Positions 49,701 through 59,560 of a stretch of 64,000 nt of DNA are shown here, piece after piece. Below the pieces are notes generated by a model. The model was not told where the DNA came from and searched no databases. It saw nothing but the letters and a program-made list of their open reading frames with translations. Within the stretch, counting starts at the first letter, position 1; each line of letters starts with the position of its first letter. The DNA is taken from assembly GCF_963259705.1 (NCBI RefSeq), contig NC_081844.1:108004965-108068964 (forward strand), written 5' to 3'. This DNA comes from Myotis daubentonii (taxonomy: Eukaryota; Chordata; Mammalia; Chiroptera; Vespertilionidae). The position numbers and the translations under genes are program-made.

Positions 49701-50251
49701 TGATGGAGAGGTTGTATGGAGAGACATGAGGGCAAGGCCAGAGGGCTTAGAAGGGTCTGGATCCAGTGTCCTGGGGCTGGGAGAGATGTGCCCATGAGGC
49801 ATCCACAGACCAGGCAAAATTGTTGATTTGGCTTCTTCCCATCTGACTTAGCTCTTGCCTGGCAGCTGTGCCCAGGAGCTAGTAAGGGAGAGGGACACTG
49901 AAAGAGGGAACCCCAGGAAGCAGAAAAGCCCAGGACACAGTGGCATGCTGTGCGGTGCCAGAAAGGTTTTTGTGCATGCTGCCAGTAGGCAGCTGAGCTC
50001 GTAAGGCCACCTAATGGGGCTCCTGGTGGGTGGGTGATTGACCCATGGGGTTTTGTTCATCATAGGTGGCTGATTTTGACTTTCCCCCCATGTCTGACAA
50101 GAACCCAGAGCCACCCACTGAGGCCAAGTGCTGCCAGATGTGCTGCGTGCCCTTCCTGCTGGAGACCCCGTCTGAGTACCTGGAGGTCGTCCGTGAGAAC
50201 CACGGGCTGCTGCCACCCCTCTATAAGCCTGTCAAAACTTACACGGTGTGA
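40624..50251 (+). CDS. TMEM130: TMEM130, single-pass PKD-domain membrane protein, eight exons, 431 aa
   Basis: The exons are 40624-40708, 43491-43796, 45980-46139, 46849-47006, 47255-47339, 48421-48623, 49537-49649 and 50066-50251 (stop TGA 50249-50251). All junctions are GT-AG with consistent phases. The product is 431 residues, against about 435 in human. Residues 1-28 are a signal peptide ending PAVVAA. The lumenal part has sequons at N48, N58, N142, N197 and N297 and a PKD-like domain marked by YSWDFGDG (177-184). A single membrane helix lies at about 337-359 ([20 protein letters not shown]). The cytosolic tail has a CCQMCC cysteine cluster (392-397, possible palmitoylation), a PPLY motif (420-423, WW-domain type) and a hydrophobic C-terminus TYTV. 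Function is poorly known; it resembles PMEL/GPNMB-like PKD proteins. In human it lies between TRRAP and NPTX2. Confidence 0.96.
42375..42541 (+). mobile_element. Truncated Ves SINE
   Basis: The tRNA-derived head is missing. Readable parts are ggctccatccctggcc, aggaggcaaccaatggatgt and the tail atatcctctggtgaggatga, the same tail subtype as 37381-37606. Confidence 0.75.
43275..43425 (+). repeat. MIR SINE, relatively well preserved
   Basis: gatttggagtcagtcaggcc, ggttggaatcccagcttgac and gggcctcagtttccccacc follow each other as in MIR. It ends about 65 bp before TMEM130 exon 2. Confidence 0.75.
43930..44137 (+). mobile_element. Ves SINE
   Basis: The head GCCTGGCCCACGTGGCTCAG is followed by gtcgacctacgaaccaggagg, the middle and a tail with AATCAATAAAAACATG. 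It is the first of four Ves copies in TMEM130 intron 2. Confidence 0.9.
44211..44462 (+). mobile_element. Ves SINE with a 15-bp TSD and long A tail
   Basis: It is a full-length copy with an intact A box and the B box GGTTCGATTCC. AAAAACACCTGTTGC flanks both sides (44196-44210, 44463-44477). It has one of the best-preserved tRNA heads in the window, so it is likely young. Confidence 0.93.
44840..45066 (-). mobile_element. Ves SINE
   Basis: In reverse complement it shows ggctcagtggatagagcgccg, the B box region with one change and a (TTTA)-rich tail. Flanks cttgtaaattttt / cttataaaatttt look like the duplication. Confidence 0.88.
45093..45298 (+). mobile_element. Ves SINE
   Basis: GCCCAGATGGTGTGGCTCAA head, body and AATCAATAAAAATATG tail. 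The flanks aaaaagcaacac / aaaaagcaaaac probably are its duplication. It lies 26 bp from the previous Ves, in opposite orientation. Confidence 0.88.
47340..48420 (+). other. TMEM130 intron 5
   Basis: It is GC-rich and open in several frames, but no conserved peptide is recognised and there is no clear repeat element. It seems plain intron. Confidence 0.45.
48660..49330 (+). repeat. Degenerate CCA/CAC/GCC-rich low-complexity tract
   Basis: Nearly all of TMEM130 intron 6 is a loose run of acca, cacc and gcca words (for example gccaccaccattgtcaccaa), as if an old CAC-type triplet repeat had decayed. Confidence 0.6.
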
Positions 50252-50701
50252 GCACTCCCCACCCAGCCTCCGCTTTAACTAACTGCCAACTCCACGCTTT
50301 CGGCAGGTGGTGCATGCCACCCAGCAGGAGGGGTTCATGTGTGCGGAGCCATCTGCCCTGGCCAGCTGTCCATCTGTACAGTCCAGCTGCTGCCACAAGC
50401 CCCCTCAGTCACCATCCCCCAGCCATCTGCCCATCTGTCAACCCAGCCACCGCTGTAAGCCCCTCTCAAGTCAGCCCCACCCCCTCACCTTTGAAAAGGC
50501 TGGGTACCTCCTCTCTCCAGGTGTGCTTGGCTGTCCCTACCTGATCCTCCCATGTTGGCATGTCTGCTGGCCACGTGTGGTTTGAGCTTTCCTCCCCCAA
50601 GCACCCCTGTCTGGGTCAGAGACCTAGGAGAAAGGTCACAAACGATTAGGAATACATCACAAAAGGTCATGCATAGAGACAAGCACGTGCGTGTGCGCAC
50701 A

Positions 50702-50735
<34 letters not shown>

Positions 50736-51420
50736 GGTCACACATATCTCAGGTGATCTTCGTATTCAATCAGTTGCTGGGATGTACCCTGAATTAGAAC
50801 CAAGATGAAATCTGACCTCCACTTGGCCCCAATAGCTCCTGGGCCTGGTCCGTCCCTTTGTGAGTGGTTTCTGCAGCTACCTGGTCCCATTCGAAGGATG
50901 CCGCGTCCCCTGCCTGCTTACCGAGGGCTGGGAAGGGGCAGGGCTAATACTGGGTGAGTGGGAAGTGCTTCAGAAAAGCACTTTCTTTTGCTGAGATCCT
51001 GTTAACGCCCATTGAGGAAAAGGCCTTGAAACAAAAGAGAAGTCGAGTGGGTGGGGACTTGGGATCCCTGGAGGGGAAGGCGGTGTTGCCGCCCAGATGC
51101 CCCCAGAGGGGCCTTGAGAAGGAAAAGGCAGGACTGGACACCAAGCCCCGGCCTCTCCCCTGCAGCCCGGTGGCTGGGGCCGGCAGAGAAGAGGGAGGGA
51201 GCAGGTGATGGGTGCAGAGGAGAGTCACGAGGCCCCAGCCCACCGTGCAGGGGTGCCAGGAGCAACCTGGGCCTGTTTGGCGGGGGGAGGGCAGGGCGTG
51301 GGGGCCGGGCTCTGTTGCTGTAATTGTTTGCTCTCAGACTTTGCACAGAAAACACAGTCGTGCAGCTCATCCTCATGAAACACTGCCATTGTTGCTGAAT
51401 AAAGCTCGTGTGCTGTGAGT
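50252..51420 (+). other. TMEM130: TMEM130 3' UTR with poly(A) signal
   Basis: A canonical AATAAA lies at 51398-51403 after conserved-looking sequence. It contains a CA/CG alternating tract at 50690-50734. The predicted UTR is about 1.17 kb. Confidence 0.65.
50693..50735 (+). repeat. (CA)n microsatellite
   Basis: gcacacacacacacacacgcgcgc followed by more CA is an alternating purine-pyrimidine tract in the TMEM130 3' UTR. Confidence 0.9.
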
Positions 51421-51567
51421 ATAACCACCCATGTGCTGGGAGGCCGAGCGCTTTCTTTCCCACGCGTGACGTGGGAGTGGTCCTTGGCCGCGGCGGGATG
51501 TCCCTGGCGTGTTCTCTGGTGAAGTGGTCTGGAAGGAGCTGCCGTCTGGGGCCTCGGGACCGGGCCA

Positions 51568-51840
51568 GTGATTCTCAAACTGCTGCTCGGGCCCCATCAT
51601 GATGACGGTCTGATGAGGGCCTCTCGGAGGTGGGTCCAGGCGCCCTCGGGTGACCAATGTGCAGCCGAGTCTGGTGCTCCGGGCAGGTCCAGATCCGAGT
51701 GGGAATGTGCCACGCCTGGGCCCTTGTTGAAAATGCACATCCTTGGGCCCTGCCCACACCTGGTTCAGCACCTGGGAGGGGCAGCCACCTGTGTTTCCAC
51801 AGCCCTCGGGGTTCCAGGGCATCAAGTGTGAGAACCCCCG
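51568..51840 (+). mobile_element. MER5A-like hAT remnant
   Basis: It opens cagtgattctcaaactgctg and has ttgaaaatgcacatccttgg and gggccctgcccac. It ends near gcatcaagtgtgagaacccc. It is old and diverged. Confidence 0.55.
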
Positions 51841-52448
51841 TCTCCTGCAGGCTTCTTGAACTTGGAGGTACATGACAGTCACGGGAGGGCTTGTTCAATG
51901 ACATGTTCTCATTCGGGACGGATGTGGGGGCGGGGGAGTGAGGCTTGCGATGCTGCATTTCTAACGTGATTCCTGCTGACGCTGCTGGACCCAGGACCAC
52001 ACCGACTGGAAAACCTCTGGGTGGGCCCACACCCTCCCTAACTTTCTCTTTTGTCTTCATTGCCTCTGCTCTCCCGCCAGCACCTAGCGGGTATCCCCCA
52101 AGCTGGGCGCGGGTGGGAATGGACCCTCCCCTGCCCCCTGCTGTACCACTCTGGGAAACCCCACTTTGAGTGAGCAAAGCCATTGAGAGAACTTCCTGGG
52201 ACCTCAGCATTCTTGGCACATGCACCCTTCCCCTGACCCACACTTGGTGGTCAGCTGTCAGCCCCCAGAAGCTGGGAGAGGCAGGAGGCAGACTCGTGTA
52301 CAGGCACACGGCGCTTTACTGAGCTTCACAAATGGCGTGGTTTTTACAAATGGAAGGCAAGACCCTTCGCCAGCAGAAAGATGACGGCTGGCTTTATTGT
52401 GGTGTTCTGGAGCTAGACCCACACACTCTCCGAGGTGTGCCTCTGGTG

Positions 52449-52800
52449 TTAGTCGGATCAGGCTGCCACAACGGACACAGACTGGGTGACTTAACAGAAA
52501 TCTATTTAGTTCTGGAGGCCGAAATCCAAGATCAAGGTGCCAGCAGAGTGGGTTCCTCTGAGGCATCTCTCCTTGGCTGATAGAAGGCCGCCTTTTCCCC
52601 GTGTCCTCTCATGGTCGCCCCTCTGTGTGTCTGGGTTCTAATCTCTTCTTCTCATAAGGCCCCCAGTCAGATCGGGTTAGGACCACCCCAAAGGCCTGGT
52701 TTTGACCGAGTCGCTGCGTTAGAGGCCCCGTCTCCGTGTTCTGAGGAGCTGGGGGTGAGGGCTTCACAGATAAATGTTGGAAGGACACTTCGGCTCACAG
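52449..52800 (-). mobile_element. MLT1-type (ERVL-MaLR) LTR, reverse orientation
   Basis: cacagactgggtgacttaac, agttctggaggccgaaatcc, aagatcaaggtgccagcaga, ggcgccttttc-type and cataaggcccccagtcagat phrases follow the reverse complement of MLT1. It is a solitary LTR with no viral genes. Confidence 0.75.
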
Positions 52801-52814
52801 CACCTCAGCTTCAG

Positions 52815-52910
52815 ATGTCTGGCTCCAGAACTGGGAGGGAATAGGGTTGTGTTGTTTGATGCCTCCCAGTCTGTGGTATTTGTTTCGGCGGCTACAGGAA
52901 ACACGTACGC
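52815..52910 (+). mobile_element. MLT1-type LTR 3' fragment, forward orientation
   Basis: ccagaactgggagggaatag and tgcctcccagtctgtggtat belong to the 3' end of an MLT1 LTR. Its orientation is opposite to the fragment just before it. Confidence 0.7.
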
Positions 52911-53394
52911 TTTCCCCGTGTCCATTTTGGCAGCTCTGTCTGTCACAGTCCCACCCGTCCAACAGGAAGTCCTTCTAACCAGACCCTGCATCCAACCACT
53001 TCTCCTGTCTCCGCTGCCCTGTCCACCCCCCACAGAACCTTCCCGCTCCACGTCCCCTCGCCCGGCCCGGAGCGGCCTCAGAACCACACCAGGCCCGTGT
53101 CCTCCTCCGCCCAAAGCCCTGATCCTCTCCCAGCTCAGGGTCCTTCCAGTGGCCCCAGGGCCTGCGTGACCTGACCTCTGACCTTGAGGACCTTGACCCG
53201 CATTGCACCCCTGACTCCATCTTCCTCAGGGCTTTGCTCTGGCTCCTTCCTCACCTTCTTCACATCTGCTCAGTGTGGCCCCCTCAGTGAGGCTGACCCA
53301 GCACTCCTGCCGCCCGCATCGTACACCCTGACCCCTAAAAGCACGGGCCACCTCCTAACATTCTGTTACTTTTACTAATTTATTTGTTTCATCC

Positions 53395-53525
53395 GTCTCC
53401 TTCTGTGAAAGAGAAACTCCAAGAGGCAGGGCCTTTGCCTACTGTGCTCACTATTCTAGTTTCAGCACCTAGAACAATGCCTGGCACCAAGTAGGTGCCC
53501 ATTAAATATCACCAAGGAAAGGAGG
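53395..53525 (+). repeat. L2 tail
   Basis: gaaactccaagaggcagggcc, caatgcctggcaccaagtagg and tgcccattaaatat are L2 3'-end phrases. Confidence 0.65.
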
Positions 53526-55134
53526 GTGGGACACGCACCCCCCCCCCAACCAAGAGAAACTCATGTCCTCACCATGTCTAGAATTCAAAAGAAAGGGGAT
53601 ATTCTAAAGAAAGGACCCAGTGTCTCCCCAGATTGTCCAAAGAGGAAGCCCTAGTTTGGATCTTCTCTCCTGTATCCTGGAGAGAGGGACTGTTGTCTGG
53701 GGGAGTGTGTGTGTGGGGGGTCCTTCCCTGCCTGGAGGACTTGGAGCTGCCCTAAGGTATGGTGGTGTTTGAGGAATCAGCTCTGCTGCCTGTCCATCAT
53801 CAGAGCAGGAAGCCACGGGACTGGTTTCTGAGGATGATGCCTTGTTCCGTACTGAGGAGGGGGGATCAGAAGGGGTGGGGGAGGCAGCTGGAGTGTGGAG
53901 GGTGTGCCAGGGCCAGAGAAGCAAGTGGGGCTGGGACCTGCTTGGCCAGAGAGCTGGGGAGGAGCTGGGGCCACCAGGCAGGGTCTGGTCATTGGCTCTT
54001 AACCTGGGGTGCCCGACACCCGAGGGATCCATGGGGAGAATTCATGAACTTTCACGGGAGAAATTACATCTTGAATGTCACAAGCCTTTAATCACATCGT
54101 GCACTTCCTTTCACCGTAAATACAGGCAAAGATCGGTGGTGGTGGTAGCAGCCGCTGCGCCTTTGCCGTCTGTAGAAATCTCACACGCTTGCACATCACA
54201 GTCGGATTGCTGGGGATCTCACAAGGTCATCTGTGCTGATGGTGTCTTCAAAATCAGCCGCTACTGTCCTGCCGCTGATCTTATTTCACTGAGCAGATCC
54301 ATTACAATCACCGTTTTGATGTCCATATTTCAGTATAACTGGTTTCCTTTGAAATCCTATTATTTTATATGCTTTTAAAACATTATTCTGAGGGCTTGGT
54401 GGGACTAGAGGGGGCTTATGGTGCCCAGAGGCTATCAGGCCCCTGTAGCTGTTCCCCTAGAGACGCTCACAGGGACACAGGGGCGCCTGGGGGCCCTGCT
54501 TTCTTCCAGCCATAGGAAAGGATACATCTGGGGGTCCTAAGGCCGCCCCCAGGAATCTGATCCAGGAGCCCAGGCGCCAGCCCGGACAGGCTGGTTGCCT
54601 GCAGTGCTCAGTGTGAACAGCAGGTGGCAGCCCTGCCCGGCCATGCTTCCTGCAGTCTCTTCCCAGAGGGAGCAGGTGGGCGCTACAGGGGGACAGCGGG
54701 GACAAGGATGGCAAGCACGTCGGGGACATTTCAGTCATGAGAGTCATGTGACGAGTCAGTATTTTGGAGACTGTGGTCGGCAAACGGGAATGGGGGCTTT
54801 GTTTTTTCTTTTCATTTTCTTCTCCCAAATGCTCCGATGTGCTTCCAGGAATGGACAGCAGGGGGCGCTACAAACTCTCCTGAGAGGAAACCAGCCGCAG
54901 AGCAAAGACTGGAAGGCCAGGCCTCCCCTTCCAGAATCAGTGGCTCCCACTTTGGCTGTAGTTTCTGACCAGTCCCTACAGTGACCCTGAGGGGCCACTC
55001 CCAGGTCCCCCAGGAGCATCTGACTGGGGCCAGGCCACTCCTAGCCCGATCCCAGGGGCGGCTGGTGCGGGATGGGTCTGTGGCAGGTGCTGCATCTTCT
55101 CTCAAACAGAAACCGCGGCCTCTGACCCCCAACA

Positions 55135-55340
55135 GAGGTCAGATCAGCTCGCTCTCCTGCTCACAGCCCTCAACGCCTCCGTGTAACCTTGAGCACCACG
55201 TCCAAACTCTCCGCTTGGCATTCGAGGGACTCCCACGTGCACCCCAGCCTTCTGTGCTAGTACTCACCCTGGGCCAGGACCCTCAGGGCTCACCCTTCAT
55301 TCATTCATTCATTCATTCATTCAGCAAATGTCACTGTGCC
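55135..55340 (+). repeat. L2 fragment and (ATTC)6 repeat
   Basis: cacagccctcaacgcctccg and ctccgcttggcattcgaggg fit L2. A clean cattcattcattcattcatt run lies at 55297-55322. Confidence 0.6.
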
Positions 55341-56184
55341 AAGTGCTGGGATGTGCAGCCACGAACAAAGCCAGGCCCGGCCCCTTGGGCTTCCCGTCCC
55401 GTGGACGACCAAGCAACACCGAGCCAAGAGCCACCGACATAGCCACCAACCGTCAGGGGCCGCTGCCCGTGCCGCTCCGGCGCCTCTCCTTCGCGTTCTG
55501 CCCAGGAAACTTCCTGAAATCTGGCCGGGGCCCAGCAGGCGGCCTGGTGCCCGAGAGGCTGAGAGTCCCGACTCCGGCCCCGGGCACCGCCATGAGCGTT
55601 CTGGAGTCGAGCGTGGCTTTTCTGGCAGAAAACCACGAGGCTTCCCCAGGCTCGGGCTTCCCATGGAGTCGCTCGCTCTCGGATTCTGAGCTCCAGGGGC
55701 CGAAAACAGCAACCAATACCCGGCAGGTGCCTAAGGACGCCGCCAGCACCAACTCCACACGTGCGATGCGCGCCCTTCCCCAGGTGTGACCGCTGCGAGG
55801 AAAGGGCAATGCCGTGGCCTACTTGTTCTCAGACCCACTGCGGACACCGTGGGCGTTCTTGCTGTTTTCAGATTCAAACCCCTTCGCGAGAACGGTGGCA
55901 CCTGCGCCCTGTGCTCCTTTGCGTGCTGGGAAATGGCTGGCTGCAGAGCCGCCTCGCTCAGCGACTTCTCCTGCAGGATTTCGCTGCCTGGCTGTGGGCT
56001 CCCACCTGGCTCTGCTGGCTCCTCCCGCCTTCAGAGGGGCCCCCCTGTCCCGGGCGTGACCAGGACCGAAGCTGAGCTGCAGCGGCCGCTCTGACCACCA
56101 GGGGGCGGCTGGGCCCCAAGAATGGCGAGCCGATAGGCCCAAAAGCAGGGCTGAGAGCAGTTCAAGCCCTGTCTCCCCCTTTCT

Positions 56185-56400
56185 TCCTTGCCCCCCAAGA
56201 CGCGAACAGCCGAGCCCAGTCCCGAAGGGCAGAGACTAGCCCCGAGAGCCTAGCAAAGCCCTGAAAGGTGTAGCCCAGCCCCGAATGAATAGCCCGGCCA
56301 AGAACTAAGAGCCGAATCTAGACCCAAATGGCGGACACTAGTTCCGAGGAGCCAGCCTGGACCCTAAGACCCCCACCTCATCCCGAATAGCAAAGCCCCT
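56185..56400 (+). repeat. Degenerate minisatellite, unit about 20 bp
   Basis: About nine loosely similar units follow each other, approximating nngnagcccagccccgaann (for example gagcccagtcccgaagg, gactagccccgagagcc, gtagcccagccccgaatg, agactctagaccc-like). I judged the units by eye. Confidence 0.5.
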
Positions 56401-58039
56401 CTCTCTTGAGCCCTCCCCACAGCCCTCAAGGTGAGCCGGGCAGGGCTGCCTGGGCTCCAACCCTTGCAAGCTGTGTGCCCTGGGACCAGTCTCACTTCCC
56501 TGGTCTCAACTGAGGAACCACGGAGACAGAAAGAGCCGAGGGCGTGAGTCCTGCTCGGCCACATGCAGCCACCGACCTCTCTGAGCCTCGGTTTCCCCCG
56601 GGGTGAGGCCTTGAAAGTGGTTGGGAATTAGGTGTGGGGATGTGTCCCCAGGGACACTGGCCCCACCTTGGGGTTCCTGGAGGACAGGGACCAGGTCTGA
56701 GGTCTTGTTCCCCCGGTGTGCGGTGACTACACCCCAAATGCAGGCAGCCATGCCCATGGGGGCCCGGAGGTGAGGGTGGATCGGTCAAAACAGCCGTCTG
56801 TGGGCGTCCGAGGAGGGCCCTGGAGGGGAAGGGTGTGGGGCAGTGGGGGGCATGGGCGAAGCTATGGCATCTCCTTTCGGAAAGTGTGAAGCTCCGAGTG
56901 TGGCGGGAGCCAGCAGCGTCCTGGACAAGGGACCCGGGCTTAGGGGTCACGACGCCCTTGTCTGAAGGGACCAGGCTCGGGATGCTGTGGAGGATGGGGG
57001 CCACCTGTGCGCCCCTGGGCAGGACGGAGCTGAGTTCCGGAAGTCACACCCAGGACCCTGCCTCTGATGGGCTGTCCTGTGGGCCGGGAGGAGCCCAGCC
57101 CTGCGTGTTGCCCTTGGGGCCGGGTGACCTTCAGGAGCTGCTCTGTGATTTTCCTCCCAGCCTGGCCTGCAGCTCCAACTTTAAAAATAGTTGCAAAAGG
57201 CCCATTGCTTATTCAATGAGCTCTTTTGTTAAAAAAAAAAAGAAATACCCTGCAGCTTGGGTTTGTTTAGTTCATAAAAGGCCGACTCCGATTATTAAAG
57301 AGGCGGCTCATTAAAGAAAAATGAGATGCTGGGAGGGAGTGGGGGAGGGCAGGGGTGGAGAGGGTGGGGACCAGGCGGGCTGTGGGTGCTGGAGGGGCTG
57401 GAGAACGGGCTCCAATCTCAGGCCCCTCTGAAAACTGGGCCATTGGCACACACCCCCCCCCCCGCCCCCCTTGAAGCCTTAATCTTATCTGTCTGTTGGG
57501 GGTAATAATAATGATGACACTGGGCCTGGGAGTCAGAGCTGAACGGGACCCCCACCTCCCTCCACTTAACCCCTCCACCTCCCCTCCCCAGCCCAACTCC
57601 GGAAGGAAGTGCACCCACTCAGGCCTCCCTCCCTCTCCCCTCTGCTCAGCAGCTGCTCTTCCCAAGGTTGTCAGTCCCTTCGTTTGTCAGGCGCCTCCTG
57701 TGCACCCTGCAGCTTTCGGCTCTCACCTTGCTGCTCAGCGCGGCAGCCTTCTCCTGGGCAGCAGCCCATCCTCCCCGAACCTGCAGGCCCCAGCTCTCCC
57801 CGGAGCCTGTGCCCTCCCTCCCTTTCCTGACTGTCCTCCATGGAGGTGGTAGTTGCTTGCCCAAACCCTGTCCTTTCTGTTTTCGTTAGGACGGTGGTCC
57901 CCGTTTGCTCTGAACCACCATGAGCCCAACTAAGTGACTTTCCCAGCGCCCTGTGCAGCGGGCGGGGGGGGGGGGCTGATGAGAAGAAACACAGAAGTTT
58001 GGGGTGAAGCGCCAGCAATGGCCCCTTAAAAAGGAGACA

Positions 58040-58331
58040 GACGGCTACTCTCTATCCCTGCAGCCACCATCCTAATCAAAGCCACTGGCATTGATAACAA
58101 CGGCTTTCCAACTGGTGTCCTGCTGGCCCGTTCTCCTCAAAGCTGCCAGAGGGATCCTTTCGAGGCATAAATGCCTGACCCTGTCACTGACCTGCGCAAG
58201 CACCTGCTGTGGCTCCCCACTACCCAGGAAGAAGTTCAAATTCTGTATTGAGCCAACAAGCCCTCCCTGCCCACTGCATACCTCTCAGCTCACTGCCCAT
58301 CCCCTCTCCCTCCCTCTAGGAGGCCCTAGTC
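58040..58331 (+). repeat. L2 fragment interrupted by a hAT
   Basis: ccagagggatcctttcgagg, gtggctccccactacccagg and agttcaaattctgtattgag are L2. The young hAT at 58332 cuts it off. Confidence 0.65.
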
Positions 58332-58545
58332 CAGGGGTGGGCAAACTTTTTGACTCAAGGGCCACAATGGGTTCTTAAACTGGACCGGAGGGCCAGAACA
58401 AAAGCATGGATGGAGTGTTTGTGTGAACTAATATAAATTCAAAGTAAACATCATTACATAAAAGGGTACGGTCTTTTATTTCAATAGTTTTATTCATTTC
58501 AAACGGGCCGGATCCGGCCTGCGGGCCGTAGTTTGCCCACGGCTG
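58332..58545. mobile_element. Young non-autonomous hAT element, copy B
   Basis: Same termini as the 10864 copy (CAGGGGTGGGCAAACTTTTT ... TTTGCCCACGGCTG), 214 bp. Outside the T-rich segment I see only a handful of differences (cgag/caag, gtct/gttt, ccgg/ccag, cgcg/tgcg). Its 8-bp flanks ccctagtc / ctctaggc match at 6 of 8. A further direct copy of ggccctagtcc lies 5 bases beyond the right end. Confidence 0.9.
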
Positions 58546-58560
58546 CTCTAGGCCCTAGTC

Positions 58561-59022
58561 CAACACTGTCCCATAGAAAAAAATTCCAGCCATGTGTATC
58601 ATTTAAAAGTTTCTAATGTTCACCTTCAAAAAGAAAAGGAACAGGCCAGGTTATTTTAATAATATCTCTAGCGCAGCATAACCAAAATGTCACCGTTCAA
58701 CATGTAAGCAATATAAATTTAACTCATGGGATGATGCACCTTCGTTTTTTCCTGCTACGCCTGCGCCATCTGGCGTGTGTATCTCCTCTCACGGCATATT
58801 TTAACTTTAGATTTCACGAAATGTACAGTTGGAAAAATAGATGCACATACCCGCCTTGTTCCAAATATGATTAAAAGTCTTCCCATGACTGAATGAAAGG
58901 CCTGGTTTTCCATTTTAACTGAAATGAAATAAATCTGAGATTCAGTTCCTCGGTGGCACCAACTGTATTTCCAATGCTTGGCGACCACATGTGGCTGACG
59001 GCTGCCGCCACGGACAGCACAG
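58561..59022. mobile_element. Old hAT (Charlie-like) element
   Basis: It starts caacactgtcccatagaaa and ends ggacagcacag, an imperfect inverted pair (reverse of the end is ctgtgctgtcc). The interior has tgtgtatcatttaaaagttt and gcgaccacatgtggctgacgg, typical of an ancient mammalian hAT whose name I do not recall with certainty. The young hAT copy B sits 15 bp to its left. Confidence 0.65.
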
Positions 59023-59370
59023 CCTGGGGTCCGGCCCCGCTGACGGACAGCTGCCCACGAAGATGGAAATGTGACGACCCTGCCCACTGAGGCGGTGGCT
59101 GTGGAGTGCTGAGGAGCTGCGTCCGGGTTCTGTTTCATTTTCAGTGATTGAAATGGAAAAGCCACACGTGACCAGCGATTCCTCCAGGGAAGCTGCTGTC
59201 ATCCCCAGGCCTCTCGGCTCCCAGCCTTGGCCTTGCCTGCCGCTGCCTCCGCCTGAAACCCCCTTGGCTCCCCGCTGGCTGGGTCGTAAACATCAGCTCG
59301 TTGTTAGGTTGCTGCCCTCCTCTGCGGTCCTCATTACCCTCTTTCGTTCTCCATCCCAATAGTGACCTTT

Positions 59371-59560
59371 AAAAATATATGTATTTTTATTGATTTCAGA
59401 GAGGGAGGGGGAGGGAGAGAGAATCATTGATGGGCTGCCTCCTGCACACCCCCTACTGAGGACTGAGTCCACAACCCAGGCATGCGCCCTGACCGGGAAT
59501 CGAATGGTGACCTCCTGGTTCATAGGTCAACGCTCAACCACTGAACTACACTGGTCGGGC
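59371..59560 (-). mobile_element. Ves SINE
   Basis: In reverse complement: ggttgagcgttgacctatga, aaccaggaggtcaccattcg, gtggggagaggcagcc-like middle and AATCAATAAAAATAC tail. Flanks aatagtgac / agtaatgac suggest the duplication. Confidence 0.88.

Noticed and set aside
51575..52309. Open frame of 244 codons on the minus strand downstream of TMEM130
   Set aside because: It runs through a MER5A-like repeat and has no recognisable motif or splice structure.
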